NCBI GenBank assembly: GCA_001824215.1
Contig: MHWS01000002.1
Span: 1-37,797 of the forward strand
DNA from: Candidatus Zambryskibacteria bacterium RIFCSPLOWO2_12_FULL_39_16
Lineage (GTDB): Bacteria > Patescibacteriota > Minisyncoccia > Phycocordibacterales > WO2-35-19
Reading direction: 5' to 3'
Length of the DNA stretch: 37,797 nt
The translations under genes and the position numbers were made by a program. Positions within the stretch are counted from its first letter, which is position 1, and every line of letters begins with the position of its first letter. The notes under the pieces are model-generated. The model did no database searches. It was not told the origin of the DNA and was given only the letters and a program-made list of their open reading frames with translations. Positions 10,478 to 19,681 of this stretch are shown here, in pieces.

Positions 10478-10510
10478 AAAAAAGACTGGAGTTTTTCCAG
10501 TCTTTTTTAA
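10478..10510 (+). terminator. Rho-independent terminator after tRNA-Tyr
   Basis: AAAAAGACTGGA-GTTTT-TCCAGTCTTTTTT. Confidence 0.85.
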
Positions 10511-10555
10511 TTTATATTTACATCTTATTTATATCACATATGATATGATATTTTT

Positions 10556-11878
10556 ATGATAAAAGCCGACTCTGTTGATTTTAAAATCTTTGGCGGCAGA
10601 AAACTCAAAGGATTTATAAAAACAAATCATTCTAAAAATGGAGCTACCGGTTTATTATGCGCTTCTCTTCTGAACAAAAACACAACGATTCTCCATGGTA
10701 TACCAAGAATTGAAGAAGTTAACAGGATGCTTGAAATATTCTCTTCTTTAGGAGTAAAAACTAGATGGACCGATAAACAGACTATTGAAATAAATCCTCC
10801 GAAAAAATTTAATAAAAAAGGTCTTCTTCATTCATCAGTTGCCAGCGTAAGATCAAGCTTAATGCTCATCCCTGCTATGGTTCATCATCTTAAAAATTTT
10901 TCACTGCTTCATAGTGGAGGATGCAAAATGGGCGAAAGGACCATATCGGCCCATCGCTATATGTTTGAAGATTTCAATATTTCTATAAAAACTTCTAATG
11001 ATGAATATCTTATTAGGACCAAATCTACCAAGGCAGCAAATATAGTGATGTATGAGGCTAGCGACACTGCAGCCGAAAATGCCATCATGACAGCCGCCTT
11101 AATCCCCGGAGTAACGAAGATTTCTTTTGCTCCACCAAATTATCAAGTGCAGGAGGTATGTTTTTTCTTAGAAAAGCTTGGGGTTAAAATAGAAGGTGTT
11201 GGTACTACCAACCTCAAAGTTTTCGGTGTCAAAGAAATAAATCAGAAAATAGAATATCACAACAGCGAAGATCCGATTGAATCAATGATGTTTATGACTG
11301 CTGCTATTATGACCGGGTCTAAACTGGAAGTTAAAAGGTGCCCAATAGATTTTTTGTCGCTTGAACTAACCAAACTTAAAGTCATGGGACTTAAGTTTAA
11401 AATTTCCAAAGAATATCTTGCTTTAAACGGAAATACAAAACTAGTAGATATAACATTGTTTCCCTCAAAATTAAAAGCTCTGAAAGATAAAATCCATGCA
11501 CAACCTTACCCTGGTATTAATTCGGACAACTTACCATTTTTTGTTCCTATCGCGACTAAAGCTAGAGGGACGACTTTGATTCATGATTGGATGTGGGAAA
11601 ACAGAGCCATATATTTTACTGAACTTAATAAGCTTGGGGCAAATATAACTTTGGTTGATCCGCATCGGGTCTTTATAAATGGTCCAACCAAACTAAAACC
11701 GGCTCAAGTAGTTTGCCCGTCAGCCCTGCGTCCTGCCATGATTATTCTTATTGCCATGTTAGCAGCTCCAGGTATTTCAATATTACGAAATATTTATTCA
11801 ATAAATCGCGGTTATGAAGATGTCGCTCTGCGTCTAAACAGCATTGGTGCTTCTATTGAGAAAATCACAAGTTCCTAA
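10556..11878 (+). CDS. murA: UDP-N-acetylglucosamine 1-carboxyvinyltransferase
   Basis: EPSP synthase-like fold protein; 'KNGATGLLCASLL', 'SGGCKMGERTISAH' around the catalytic Cys. Confidence 0.9.
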   Translation: MIKADSVDFKIFGGRKLKGFIKTNHSKNGATGLLCASLLNKNTTILHGIPRIEEVNRMLEIFSSLGVKTRWTDKQTIEINPPKKFNKKGLLHSSVASVRSSLMLIPAMVHHLKNFSLLHSGGCKMGERTISAHRYMFEDFNISIKTSNDEYLIRTKSTKAANIVMYEASDTAAENAIMTAALIPGVTKISFAPPNYQVQEVCFFLEKLGVKIEGVGTTNLKVFGVKEINQKIEYHNSEDPIESMMFMTAAIMTGSKLEVKRCPIDFLSLELTKLKVMGLKFKISKEYLALNGNTKLVDITLFPSKLKALKDKIHAQPYPGINSDNLPFFVPIATKARGTTLIHDWMWENRAIYFTELNKLGANITLVDPHRVFINGPTKLKPAQVVCPSALRPAMIILIAMLAAPGISILRNIYSINRGYEDVALRLNSIGASIEKITSS

Positions 11879-11887
11879 TTGACCATA

Positions 11888-11903
11888 TATCGCATATGTG
11901 ATA
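11888..11903. promoter_or_regulatory. Operator-like near-palindrome upstream of the 82-aa ORF
   Basis: TATCGCATATGTGATA; related TATCACATATG at 10532-10542 upstream of murA. Confidence 0.3.
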
Positions 11904-11925
11904 AATATATGTTGGAGGTGCTCTC

Positions 11926-12174
11926 TTGAATACAACAACAGGAATAGAAATTGGGTCACTTGTGGGGTTGAAAAAATTTGATACAAATCCCGATACTCAA
12001 CTTCTGTTGAATAGGTGGATTGGGGCGTACGGGCGAGGTCCTTTCGAGGTTTTTGGGATGGTTGATGATGGTCATGTTTCTTTAAAATATCCGGGTCCTG
12101 GCGGAAAGGAAATACATTTCGGAAGTACGGCCAATCTGTCACTTCACATTGGCTTCGTTGAATTGTGGAAATAA
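11926..12174 (+). CDS. Small hypothetical protein (82 aa), TTG start
   Basis: GGAGG Shine-Dalgarno at about 11913 precedes the TTG; bounded by a terminator. Confidence 0.6.
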   Translation: MNTTTGIEIGSLVGLKKFDTNPDTQLLLNRWIGAYGRGPFEVFGMVDDGHVSLKYPGPGGKEIHFGSTANLSLHIGFVELWK

Positions 12175-12205
12175 AGAGAGGTATCTTTTTTCCTTTCCAT
12201 GTTTG

Positions 12206-12247
12206 AATCGCCACAGGCTTGCCGCTGTGGCGATTTCTCTTTTTTTG
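12206..12247 (+). terminator. Rho-independent terminator
   Basis: AATCGCCACAG-GCTTGCCG-CTGTGGCGATT followed by a T-rich run. Confidence 0.85.
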
Positions 12248-12267
12248 ATGTAAAATCGATTTATAAT

Positions 12268-13713
12268 ATGGAAATAAAGGGTAAAAAAGTATTGCTCATG
12301 GGCCTGGGTATCTTGGGAGGCGGTATGTCTACTGCCAGATGGTTAGTTTCAAAAGGTGCCAAACTCACTATTACTGATTTGAAAAGTGAAGAATACTTGA
12401 AGTCTTCTCTTGAGAGACTTTCTGATCTTAAAGGCAAAATTCGTTTTATACTTGGAGAACATCGAGGAAAAGATTTTTTGGAAAACGAAATAATAGTTGT
12501 AAATCCGGACGTACCGATAACAAGTCCATTTTTAGAGATTGCCAAAAAAAATAAAAAGCAAATAGAAAATGAGCTGACTCTTTTTTATAAATTTTGCCCA
12601 AGCCTCAACATAATTGCGGTTACTGGTACAAGAGGAAAAACAACCACTGTTAATTGGACTGGACACTTTATTAAAAATAAAAGGCCATATTGTCTTATTG
12701 TCGGCAATTCTCCAGAAAAGCCACTAATTGATATTTTGGGCAAAATTAAAAAAGATACTCCAATTATTATAGAAGAACCATCATTCCTTCTAGAAAACGT
12801 GAAGGATAGCAACGCTCCGCATATCGCAGTTATTACAAATTTGTACAGAGACCATATAAATAGGCACCAAACAATGGAAAAGTATGCTTTAACTAAGTCC
12901 AACATTTTCAAAAACCAAAATAAAGATGATTTTCTTATTCTTAACTATAATGATAAATGGACCGGCTTTTTTTTAAAACAGAACCCTATTTCCAAAGTTT
13001 TATTTTTTTCCAGAAATGAATTGCCAAAATCAAAGGATGGGATTTTTGTAAATAAAAAAATGGAGGTACTCATCCGTTTCAGAGGTCACGAAGAAAAAAT
13101 GCTACAAGTAAAAGATTTTGTAGCCAATCATGGTGTTCATAATATGGAAAACTTTTTGGTAGCATGCCTTGCTTCTTTCATATCAAACAATTTTCCGAAA
13201 GATATAAGTAAAATTATCGCAACTCTCCCACAGATAAAGTTTAGGGAAGAGAAAGTCTATGAGGATAAATTTCTTGAAATATATAATGACAGCACAGCCA
13301 CTTCTCCAGAAGCTACTGTCGCAGCTTTGCAAAGATTTGGCAATGGCAAAATAAATTTGATTCTTATATCTGGAGGGACAGACAAAGAATTAGAATTTAA
13401 CAATTGGGCGAAAAATGTAAAGAAATTTATTCTTCCAGGCAACCTTATATTACTTAAAGGTAGTGCTACAGAAAAGATGAAAAAACTTCTTGGAAATTAT
13501 AACTTTGAAGAGTATGGTTCTCTTGAGAAATGTCTTAAAAAGGCCATTATTAGAGCCAAAGAATTTGAAGAAAAAAGGACAATAATCATTTTTTCTCCGG
13601 CTTCCAAAAGTTTTGAGAAATTTAAAAATGAATTTGACCGTGGTGAAAAATTTAATTTGATTTTAAAAGGATTATTAGCTAAAGTTAGCAGAAGATTATG
13701 GTACAAGAATTAG
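12268..13713 (+). CDS. murD: UDP-N-acetylmuramoyl-alanine--D-glutamate ligase (Mur ligase)
   Basis: 'VLLMGLGILGGGMSTARWL', P-loop GTRGKTT, 'YNDSTATSPEATVAAL'; ORF-track start 12199 lies before the terminator, so 12268 preferred. Confidence 0.9.
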   Translation: MEIKGKKVLLMGLGILGGGMSTARWLVSKGAKLTITDLKSEEYLKSSLERLSDLKGKIRFILGEHRGKDFLENEIIVVNPDVPITSPFLEIAKKNKKQIENELTLFYKFCPSLNIIAVTGTRGKTTTVNWTGHFIKNKRPYCLIVGNSPEKPLIDILGKIKKDTPIIIEEPSFLLENVKDSNAPHIAVITNLYRDHINRHQTMEKYALTKSNIFKNQNKDDFLILNYNDKWTGFFLKQNPISKVLFFSRNELPKSKDGIFVNKKMEVLIRFRGHEEKMLQVKDFVANHGVHNMENFLVACLASFISNNFPKDISKIIATLPQIKFREEKVYEDKFLEIYNDSTATSPEATVAALQRFGNGKINLILISGGTDKELEFNNWAKNVKKFILPGNLILLKGSATEKMKKLLGNYNFEEYGSLEKCLKKAIIRAKEFEEKRTIIIFSPASKSFEKFKNEFDRGEKFNLILKGLLAKVSRRLWYKN

Positions 13714-14036
13714 AGGAAGCATATAAAAAAATATTTAACAAAGAACCAGGAAATTTGGAAAATTGGGAAATTGCCAAAGATTTAATGAATAATTGGAATG
13801 TTCCAATCCTTGGGGAAGATTTGGCAAAGAGAGTAATTTTTAAAGTTGTAAATCATGTTATTTTCCCGTCAGATGAAATTACCAAAGAAGTTGTTTTAAA
13901 AGCTGAAAATAAAGCAACAGAGTTATTTAATGAATTAAAAACAGACGAGCCTCACATGGATCAGATTGCTATACTAGAGCGGGAGTATTATGAGAAAAAA
14001 AGGAAGGAAGAGAATAATCCATTAAAACTGATATGA
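13698..14036 (+). CDS. Hypothetical protein (112 aa), overlaps the murD 3' end
   Basis: ORF overlapping murD by 16 nt and the next gene by 4 nt, suggesting translational coupling. Confidence 0.65.
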   Translation: MVQELEEAYKKIFNKEPGNLENWEIAKDLMNNWNVPILGEDLAKRVIFKVVNHVIFPSDEITKEVVLKAENKATELFNELKTDEPHMDQIAILEREYYEKKRKEENNPLKLI

Positions 14037-14866
14037 ATCAATATTGTTTTTTGAATGGAAAAATTTTGCCTTTGGCAGAAGCAAAAGTTGGGATTGAAGA
14101 CATTGGTCTCTTGCGCGGATATGGTATTTATGACGGGATAGCCTCTTTTAACGGCAAACCTTTCCGTTTTTCTGATCATTGGAACAGATTTCTTTCTGGC
14201 GTTCATATTCTTAGTTTAAACGTGCCAATTACTGAAGAAAAAGCTGAGAGAGTGATTGAAGAAATACTTCTAAAAAATGGATTTAGCAAAAGAGCCAATG
14301 TTAGGATGATTTTGACCGGTGGTAAAACTTTGAATGGTATTGAATATGATTTTGAACACCCAACATTTTATATTTTGGCTGAGAAATGGGAGCCATTATC
14401 CCAAGATTTTTATGAAAAAGGAGTGAGGCTCATTACTTATGAGCATATGAGAGAATTGCCTAAATATAAAACTGTAAATTATATAAGGGCGGTTAATCTC
14501 CAAAATTGGAGAAAAGAAGAAAAGGCTCTTGAAATACTTTATACTTACGGGGGTGAAGTTTTGGAATGCGCTACTTCTAATATTTTTATCGTTAAAAATA
14601 AAACTTTGATTACTCCTGATGAAAATATTTTAAAAGGTATCACAAGAAAAGTTGTATTAGAACTCGCTTTAAATAAATATAAGATTGAAGAGAGACCAGT
14701 CGAAGAAGAAGAACTAAAAACAGCCGATGAAGTTTTTATCACCTCGTCTTTTAAAGATATTGTGCCGATTGTAAGGATAAACGATTTTGAAGTGGCAAAT
14801 GGTCAAGTCGGACTTGTCACAAAAAAGTTGATGGAGGAGTTTGCAAAAGTTGTGAATATAGGTTAG
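14033..14866 (+). CDS. Class IV PLP aminotransferase (branched-chain or D-amino-acid aminotransferase)
   Basis: 'RGYGIYDGIASFNGKPFRFSDHWNR', 'KTVNYIRAVNLQ', 'ECATSNIFIVKN'. Confidence 0.88.
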   Translation: MNQYCFLNGKILPLAEAKVGIEDIGLLRGYGIYDGIASFNGKPFRFSDHWNRFLSGVHILSLNVPITEEKAERVIEEILLKNGFSKRANVRMILTGGKTLNGIEYDFEHPTFYILAEKWEPLSQDFYEKGVRLITYEHMRELPKYKTVNYIRAVNLQNWRKEEKALEILYTYGGEVLECATSNIFIVKNKTLITPDENILKGITRKVVLELALNKYKIEERPVEEEELKTADEVFITSSFKDIVPIVRINDFEVANGQVGLVTKKLMEEFAKVVNIG

Positions 14867-14877
14867 GATAAAGCCAT

Positions 14878-15033
14878 ATGTCGCAGAATCAACTTATAAG
14901 ATTGGTAAGTAAGGGAACAGGAGAGGTCTATTGGACACGCAAAAATAAGCGTAAAGTTGAACGCAAAATAGAACTTAAAAAGTATTCAAAAAAGCTTCGT
15001 AAAAGAGTGATTTTCAAAGAAGCTAAAAAATAA
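14878..15033 (+). CDS. rpmG: 50S ribosomal protein L33 (51 aa; absent from supplied ORF track)
   Basis: Translated by eye: MSQNQLIRLVSKGTGEVYWTRKNKRKVERKIELKKYSKKLRKRVIFKEAKK*. Confidence 0.88.
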   Translation: MSQNQLIRLVSKGTGEVYWTRKNKRKVERKIELKKYSKKLRKRVIFKEAKK

Positions 15034-15040
15034 TTTTTTA

Positions 15041-15115
15041 TGGCGGGTCCACCCCGACTCGAACGGGGAACCTTCCTTTTGGAGAGGAATGTTTTACCAT
15101 TGAAACTATAGACCC
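15041..15115 (-). tRNA. tRNA-Trp (anticodon CCA), 3' CCA encoded
   Basis: GGGTCTA/TGGACCC acceptor, loop CTCCAAA, G73 plus encoded CCA. Confidence 0.93.
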
Positions 15116-15138
15116 TTGAGAGCCAGTATAACAGAAAA

Positions 15139-16044
15139 CTATTTTTTCAAAAACCTCTTTACTTCTTTTTCTATCAGACTTATTTTTGGTGGGAGCCAAA
15201 TAGTGTTTTTGTCGCGTTTGAACCAAGTCATTTGGCGCTTAGCATACTGATGGGTTTCTATCTGCATTCTTTTTATCATCTCTTCTTTAGATAGTTTATT
15301 TTGTAAAAATAGGGAAACGATTTTATATTCCAAACCTATTTCGGACATTCTTTTCCAAGACAGACTTTTTTTATGTAAATTTAAAACTTCTTTCAAGAGT
15401 CCTCCTTTAAACCATTTTTCTATTCTTTTGTTTATCCTATTTTTTAATTCTATTTCTGGAATATTTATTCCTATTTTTAATACTTCATATTTTGCTTGCC
15501 CCGCGGAGCCTTGGCGAAGTGGGGGCACTTTCCCCAAAGCTTTACATATTTCAATCGCTCTTATCAGCCGTCTAGTATTTTGCTTATCAATAGTTTTTGC
15601 TCTTTCTGGGTCTAATTTTTTTAAAATTTCAAACAATTCGTCCACTGATTTTTTCTCCAATTTTTCTCGAAGTTTCTGATTTGGCGGGGCTTCTGGTATT
15701 TGCTTGTCTCCCAAAAGCGCGTCAATATAAAAACCGGTACCGCCGCAGACAATCGGCAATTTACCTCTCTTAATGATTTGTGCGATTGCACGATTTGCTA
15801 AGTTTATATATTCAGAGACCGTGAAGCGTTTTTTAGGGTTGGTGACATCAAGTAAATGATGCTTCATTCCCCGCATTTCTTTTTTTGTTATTTTGCCGGT
15901 GCCTATATTAAGCCCTTTATAGACTTGCCGCGAATCGGCTGAAATAATCTCACCATTAAATTTTTTAGCTAAAGCGGTGGCAATACCACTTTTGCCGCTT
16001 GCAGTCGGTCCTAATACAATTAAAATTTTACTTTTTTCTGGCAT
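15139..16044 (-). CDS. miaA: tRNA dimethylallyltransferase
   Basis: 'LIVLGPTASGKSGIATALAKKFNGEIISADSRQVYKGLNIGTGK', 'QIETHQYAKRQMTWFKRD'. Confidence 0.97.
   Translation of the reverse strand: MPEKSKILIVLGPTASGKSGIATALAKKFNGEIISADSRQVYKGLNIGTGKITKKEMRGMKHHLLDVTNPKKRFTVSEYINLANRAIAQIIKRGKLPIVCGGTGFYIDALLGDKQIPEAPPNQKLREKLEKKSVDELFEILKKLDPERAKTIDKQNTRRLIRAIEICKALGKVPPLRQGSAGQAKYEVLKIGINIPEIELKNRINKRIEKWFKGGLLKEVLNLHKKSLSWKRMSEIGLEYKIVSLFLQNKLSKEEMIKRMQIETHQYAKRQMTWFKRDKNTIWLPPKISLIEKEVKRFLKK
15494..15524 (-). repeat. In-frame palindromic repeat copy D inside miaA (encodes PLRQGSAGQA)
   Basis: Coding strand CCCCACTTCGCCAAGGCTCCGCGGGGCAAGC; 25/31 ungapped identity to copy E in parB. Confidence 0.75.
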
Positions 16045-16174
16045 AAACCGAATTTTACCTGTTTTTCTGCACTTATCAATATTTTTAGTAATATAAGCTT
16101 GATTTTCATGTCCGTTAGCAGAATACCTATAAATTTAGTATAATCGCCAAATAGAACGACTATAATAAAAATAT

Positions 16175-17653
16175 ATGCCAACATTTTTTAATAAAATATC
16201 AAGTCTTCTAAAATCCAAGTGGGTACTTTGGATAATCATCTTGATTGTCCTTGGGGTTGGCGGGTACTTCCTATTTTTTTATCGTAGTCAAACATATCAA
16301 TTTGTCACGGTGGAGCGCGGATCTATTGATGAGTCGGTTTCTATTACCGGCAATACTACACCTGCAGAAAGCGTTTCTCTGACGTTTGGCAGTAGTGGCA
16401 TCATCTCCCGCACTTACTCTGATCTTGGAAAACAGGTGTGGGCTGGACAGGTACTGGCAGAACTTAATACAAACGATCTTGTGGCAGGACTTCATCAAGC
16501 GCAGGCTAGTGTTCTAGAGCAACAAGCAAAACTTCAGGCACTCCAAAATGGTACGAAACCTATAGATGCTTCCTTAGCATTCATTATCGCCATGCGCGAT
16601 GCATATCTAGAAACAGAGACCGCTGTATTTCGATATGCTGACACTATTTTTACCAATGGTGTCTCGGTTAATCCTGTTATTAAAATCAGGACTCAAAATC
16701 AAGACGAGGAGAGATCTATAGAGACAGAGCGTCTTATCGTCGGAGAAAAACTCAAAAAATGGAAAGATAATTTGGCGAATCTCAATATCTTATCAGATAG
16801 TAAAACAATAAACTATACCAAAGAGATCGGGAACGATGCTATTATTTCTATCGCTATCTTTCTTGATAATCTTGGTACCATAACTGCAAATTTGAACCCG
16901 AATAATTCTGGATCATCGCAGAGTGAAATAGATACGGACAGGACAACCATCAATACCGCAGCGCAGGCAGTGAGTACATCTGCATCAGCGCTGCAGACCG
17001 CTTACACCGCGTGGACTTCAGCTCCGGAAGATTTGAATGCTCAAGAAGCTGCGGTCAAAGCAGTAGAGGCCAGTGTTGAGAGTGCCCAAGCCAAAATACA
17101 TAACGCTCAAATAGTTGCACCTATTAGTGGGGCAATTACCCAATTTGATGCCAAAATAGGACAGCTTGCTTCTCCAAATACGCCACTTATTTCTATAATG
17201 TCGGATACGGGTTATGAAGTAGATGCTGGTGTTTCTGAAATCGATATAGGGAAAATATTACTCAATAATATCGTCAGCATAACCCTTGATGCTTTCCCCA
17301 ATGAAATATTTTCAGGAGCAGTATTTTACGTTGCGCCGGCCGAGACAAACGTTCAGGGAGTCATAAGTTACCAAATCAAAATTTCATTTGACAAACCCGA
17401 TTCGAGACTCAAAAGTGGTCTCACCGCAAATATTGATATACAAACAAAGCATAAAGATAACGTGCTCATTCTCCCACAATATGCCATCTTACAAAATGAT
17501 TCCGGAACGTTTGTAGAAATTCTCGAAAACAATATAATCAAACAAAATTCGGTGGTACTTGGTATTACCGATCAAAAAGGAAATGTTGAGGTAATCTCTG
17601 GAGTTACAGAAGGGGAGCAGGTTTTCAATATCGGACTTAAAGTAACCCAGTAG
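16175..17653 (+). CDS. Periplasmic adaptor / HlyD-MacA-type membrane fusion protein
   Basis: N-terminal TM, lipoyl-like 'GKQVWAGQVLAELNTNDL', coiled coil, 'IVAPISGAITQFDAKIGQLASPNTPLISI'. Confidence 0.92.
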   Translation: MPTFFNKISSLLKSKWVLWIIILIVLGVGGYFLFFYRSQTYQFVTVERGSIDESVSITGNTTPAESVSLTFGSSGIISRTYSDLGKQVWAGQVLAELNTNDLVAGLHQAQASVLEQQAKLQALQNGTKPIDASLAFIIAMRDAYLETETAVFRYADTIFTNGVSVNPVIKIRTQNQDEERSIETERLIVGEKLKKWKDNLANLNILSDSKTINYTKEIGNDAIISIAIFLDNLGTITANLNPNNSGSSQSEIDTDRTTINTAAQAVSTSASALQTAYTAWTSAPEDLNAQEAAVKAVEASVESAQAKIHNAQIVAPISGAITQFDAKIGQLASPNTPLISIMSDTGYEVDAGVSEIDIGKILLNNIVSITLDAFPNEIFSGAVFYVAPAETNVQGVISYQIKISFDKPDSRLKSGLTANIDIQTKHKDNVLILPQYAILQNDSGTFVEILENNIIKQNSVVLGITDQKGNVEVISGVTEGEQVFNIGLKVTQ

Positions 17654-17671
17654 GTGATTCTGCTGAATCAA

Positions 17672-18382
17672 ATGATTGATGTACGTGAATTAAAAAAGGA
17701 TTATGTTGAGGAAGAAGAAATTCCAACACGAGCCCTACGTGGCGTAACTTTTTCTATTAATAAAGGTGAGTTCGTTTCCATTATGGGACCATCTGGTTCA
17801 GGCAAATCTACACTACTCCATATATTGAGTTTCCTTGACCGGCCCACTGAGGGGTCTTATAAGTTTCAAGGTAAAAGTATCGATGAGATGACAGACCAAG
17901 AACTTGCGCATGTGCGAAACAAAGATATGGGTTTTGTATTCCAATCATTCAATCTACTTTCTAGATTGACGGTGTATGACAATGTTGAAATTCCTCTTTT
18001 ATATTCAGACATTTCTCCATTAAAGCGTCGAGAATGCATAGAAAATGCAGTTAAATCAGTCGGTCTTCCCGAAAAATTGTATACTGAGGCTGGCAAACTT
18101 TCCGGTGGTCAAAAACAGCGTATAGCTATCGCTAGGGCCTTAGTCATCGATCCAAATGTTATTTTTGCTGATGAACCGACTGGCAATCTTGATTCTGAGT
18201 CGGGTCTGCAGGTTATGAAAATACTCGAATCTCTTCACGATAAGGGACGTACAATAATATTAGTCACTCACGAAACTCAAACAGCTGAATTTGCAAATAG
18301 AGTTATTAAAATAAAAGATGGAATGATAGAAAGTGATAAGACGATTAATACAAATCGTTACTACAACGGCAATTTAAAATAA
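17672..18382 (+). CDS. ABC transporter ATP-binding protein (MacB/LolD type)
   Basis: Walker A GPSGSGKST, signature LSGGQKQR, Walker B VIFADEPT; start taken at ATG 17672 (ORF track uses 17654). Confidence 0.95.
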   Translation: MIDVRELKKDYVEEEEIPTRALRGVTFSINKGEFVSIMGPSGSGKSTLLHILSFLDRPTEGSYKFQGKSIDEMTDQELAHVRNKDMGFVFQSFNLLSRLTVYDNVEIPLLYSDISPLKRRECIENAVKSVGLPEKLYTEAGKLSGGQKQRIAIARALVIDPNVIFADEPTGNLDSESGLQVMKILESLHDKGRTIILVTHETQTAEFANRVIKIKDGMIESDKTINTNRYYNGNLK

Positions 18383-18397
18383 TAAGATAAAATAGTT

Positions 18398-19627
18398 ATG
18401 ACTTTTAGAGATGCATTCAAAACCGCTACTCGCAGTCTGACGCAAGGCAAAATGCGTTCTACCCTCACGGTGCTCGGTATCGTTATTGGTATCGCGTCTG
18501 TGATCACTCTTATGTCGCTTGGGGCATCGGCCCAGAAGTATATCTTGGACCAGGTACAGTCGTTTGGCACGGACCTTATCAGCATTAATCCCGGAGCGCC
18601 AACTAAAGGTCCTCCGGCGGCGGTGCAAGGTATCATCATCAAAACCCTCAATGAGCGTGACGTACATTCTCTGGAAAACGAGCCATCGATACTGAATGTA
18701 GCGGCTCGCGTGAGTGGGCAGGCGATTATTTCCAACGGCGATACGAATCGCTCAGTCATTTGGCATGCGTTTTCTCCCGTCGGGTTTACAATGTTCAATA
18801 TGAGCCTCTCAGGTGGCACTGTGTTCACGGAGGCAGGTGGCGAGGCGTACCGAAAGGTCGTGATACTCGGGTCCCAAGTCGCCGAAGACTTGTTCGGAGA
18901 TGTCAACCCGGTCGGCAAGAATGTACGCTTGAAGGACCTCACCTTCCGCGTTGTGGGTGTGTTCGCACCAAAGGGCGTTGGCATCTTGAGTTTCGACGAT
19001 TACGTGGTGTTGCCGCTTTCCGTAGGACAAAAACAAATGCTTGGTATAGATTACTACCACGAGATGAATGTCCAGATCGACCCACGCTACGACACCGAAT
19101 TCGTCAAAAGCCGCATTTCTTCAGTGCTACGGCAGAACCATCATATTACTGACCCGGATAAAGACGATTTTATGATTACGTCTATGGAAGAGGCGTTGAG
19201 TATCGTAGAGAGCATAACGTCTGCGCTCACGTTATTTCTCTCCGCGATTGCGGCGATATCTCTCGTCGTTGGCGGTATCGGTATTATGAATATAATGCTT
19301 GTGGCTGTCACCGAAAGAACCCGTGAGATTGGGCTTCGTAAAGCAGTTGGCGCGACAGACAAAGATATCTTAAAACAATTTTTAATTGAATCAGTTTTAC
19401 TGACTCTTATTGGTGGTATAATAGGGGTTGCAATAGGTGCAGGTGTTGTAGGTCTTATATATTTCGTTCTCTCAACTTTCTTTTCTATCGGCTGGGTTTT
19501 TGCTTTTCCTATTTCATCTGTAATCCTCGGACTTGCCGTATCGGGCATTGCCGGTATTGTTTTCGGCATCTACCCGGCGCGTCAAGCTGCCCGCAAAAAT
19601 CCTATCGATGCGTTAAGATACGAATAA
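18398..19627 (+). CDS. ABC transporter permease (MacB/FtsX family)
   Basis: N-terminal TM, periplasmic MacB-PCD-like domain, 'GGIGIMNIMLVAVTERTREIGLRKAVGATDKDIL'. Confidence 0.95.
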   Translation: MTFRDAFKTATRSLTQGKMRSTLTVLGIVIGIASVITLMSLGASAQKYILDQVQSFGTDLISINPGAPTKGPPAAVQGIIIKTLNERDVHSLENEPSILNVAARVSGQAIISNGDTNRSVIWHAFSPVGFTMFNMSLSGGTVFTEAGGEAYRKVVILGSQVAEDLFGDVNPVGKNVRLKDLTFRVVGVFAPKGVGILSFDDYVVLPLSVGQKQMLGIDYYHEMNVQIDPRYDTEFVKSRISSVLRQNHHITDPDKDDFMITSMEEALSIVESITSALTLFLSAIAAISLVVGGIGIMNIMLVAVTERTREIGLRKAVGATDKDILKQFLIESVLLTLIGGIIGVAIGAGVVGLIYFVLSTFFSIGWVFAFPISSVILGLAVSGIAGIVFGIYPARQAARKNPIDALRYE

Positions 19628-19681
19628 CAAAAATTTTGTATCCTAATTGAACTACGATACAAAAATTGCTAACATCTGACT

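Noticed and set aside
12199-12267. N-terminal extension of the murD ORF
   Set aside because: Runs through a strong terminator hairpin; ATG at 12268 begins the conserved MurD N-terminus
18760-19152. Alternative-frame ORF of 130 aa inside the MacB permease
   Set aside because: Arg/Cys-rich frame-shift translation of a GC-rich segment; main frame carries MacB motifs
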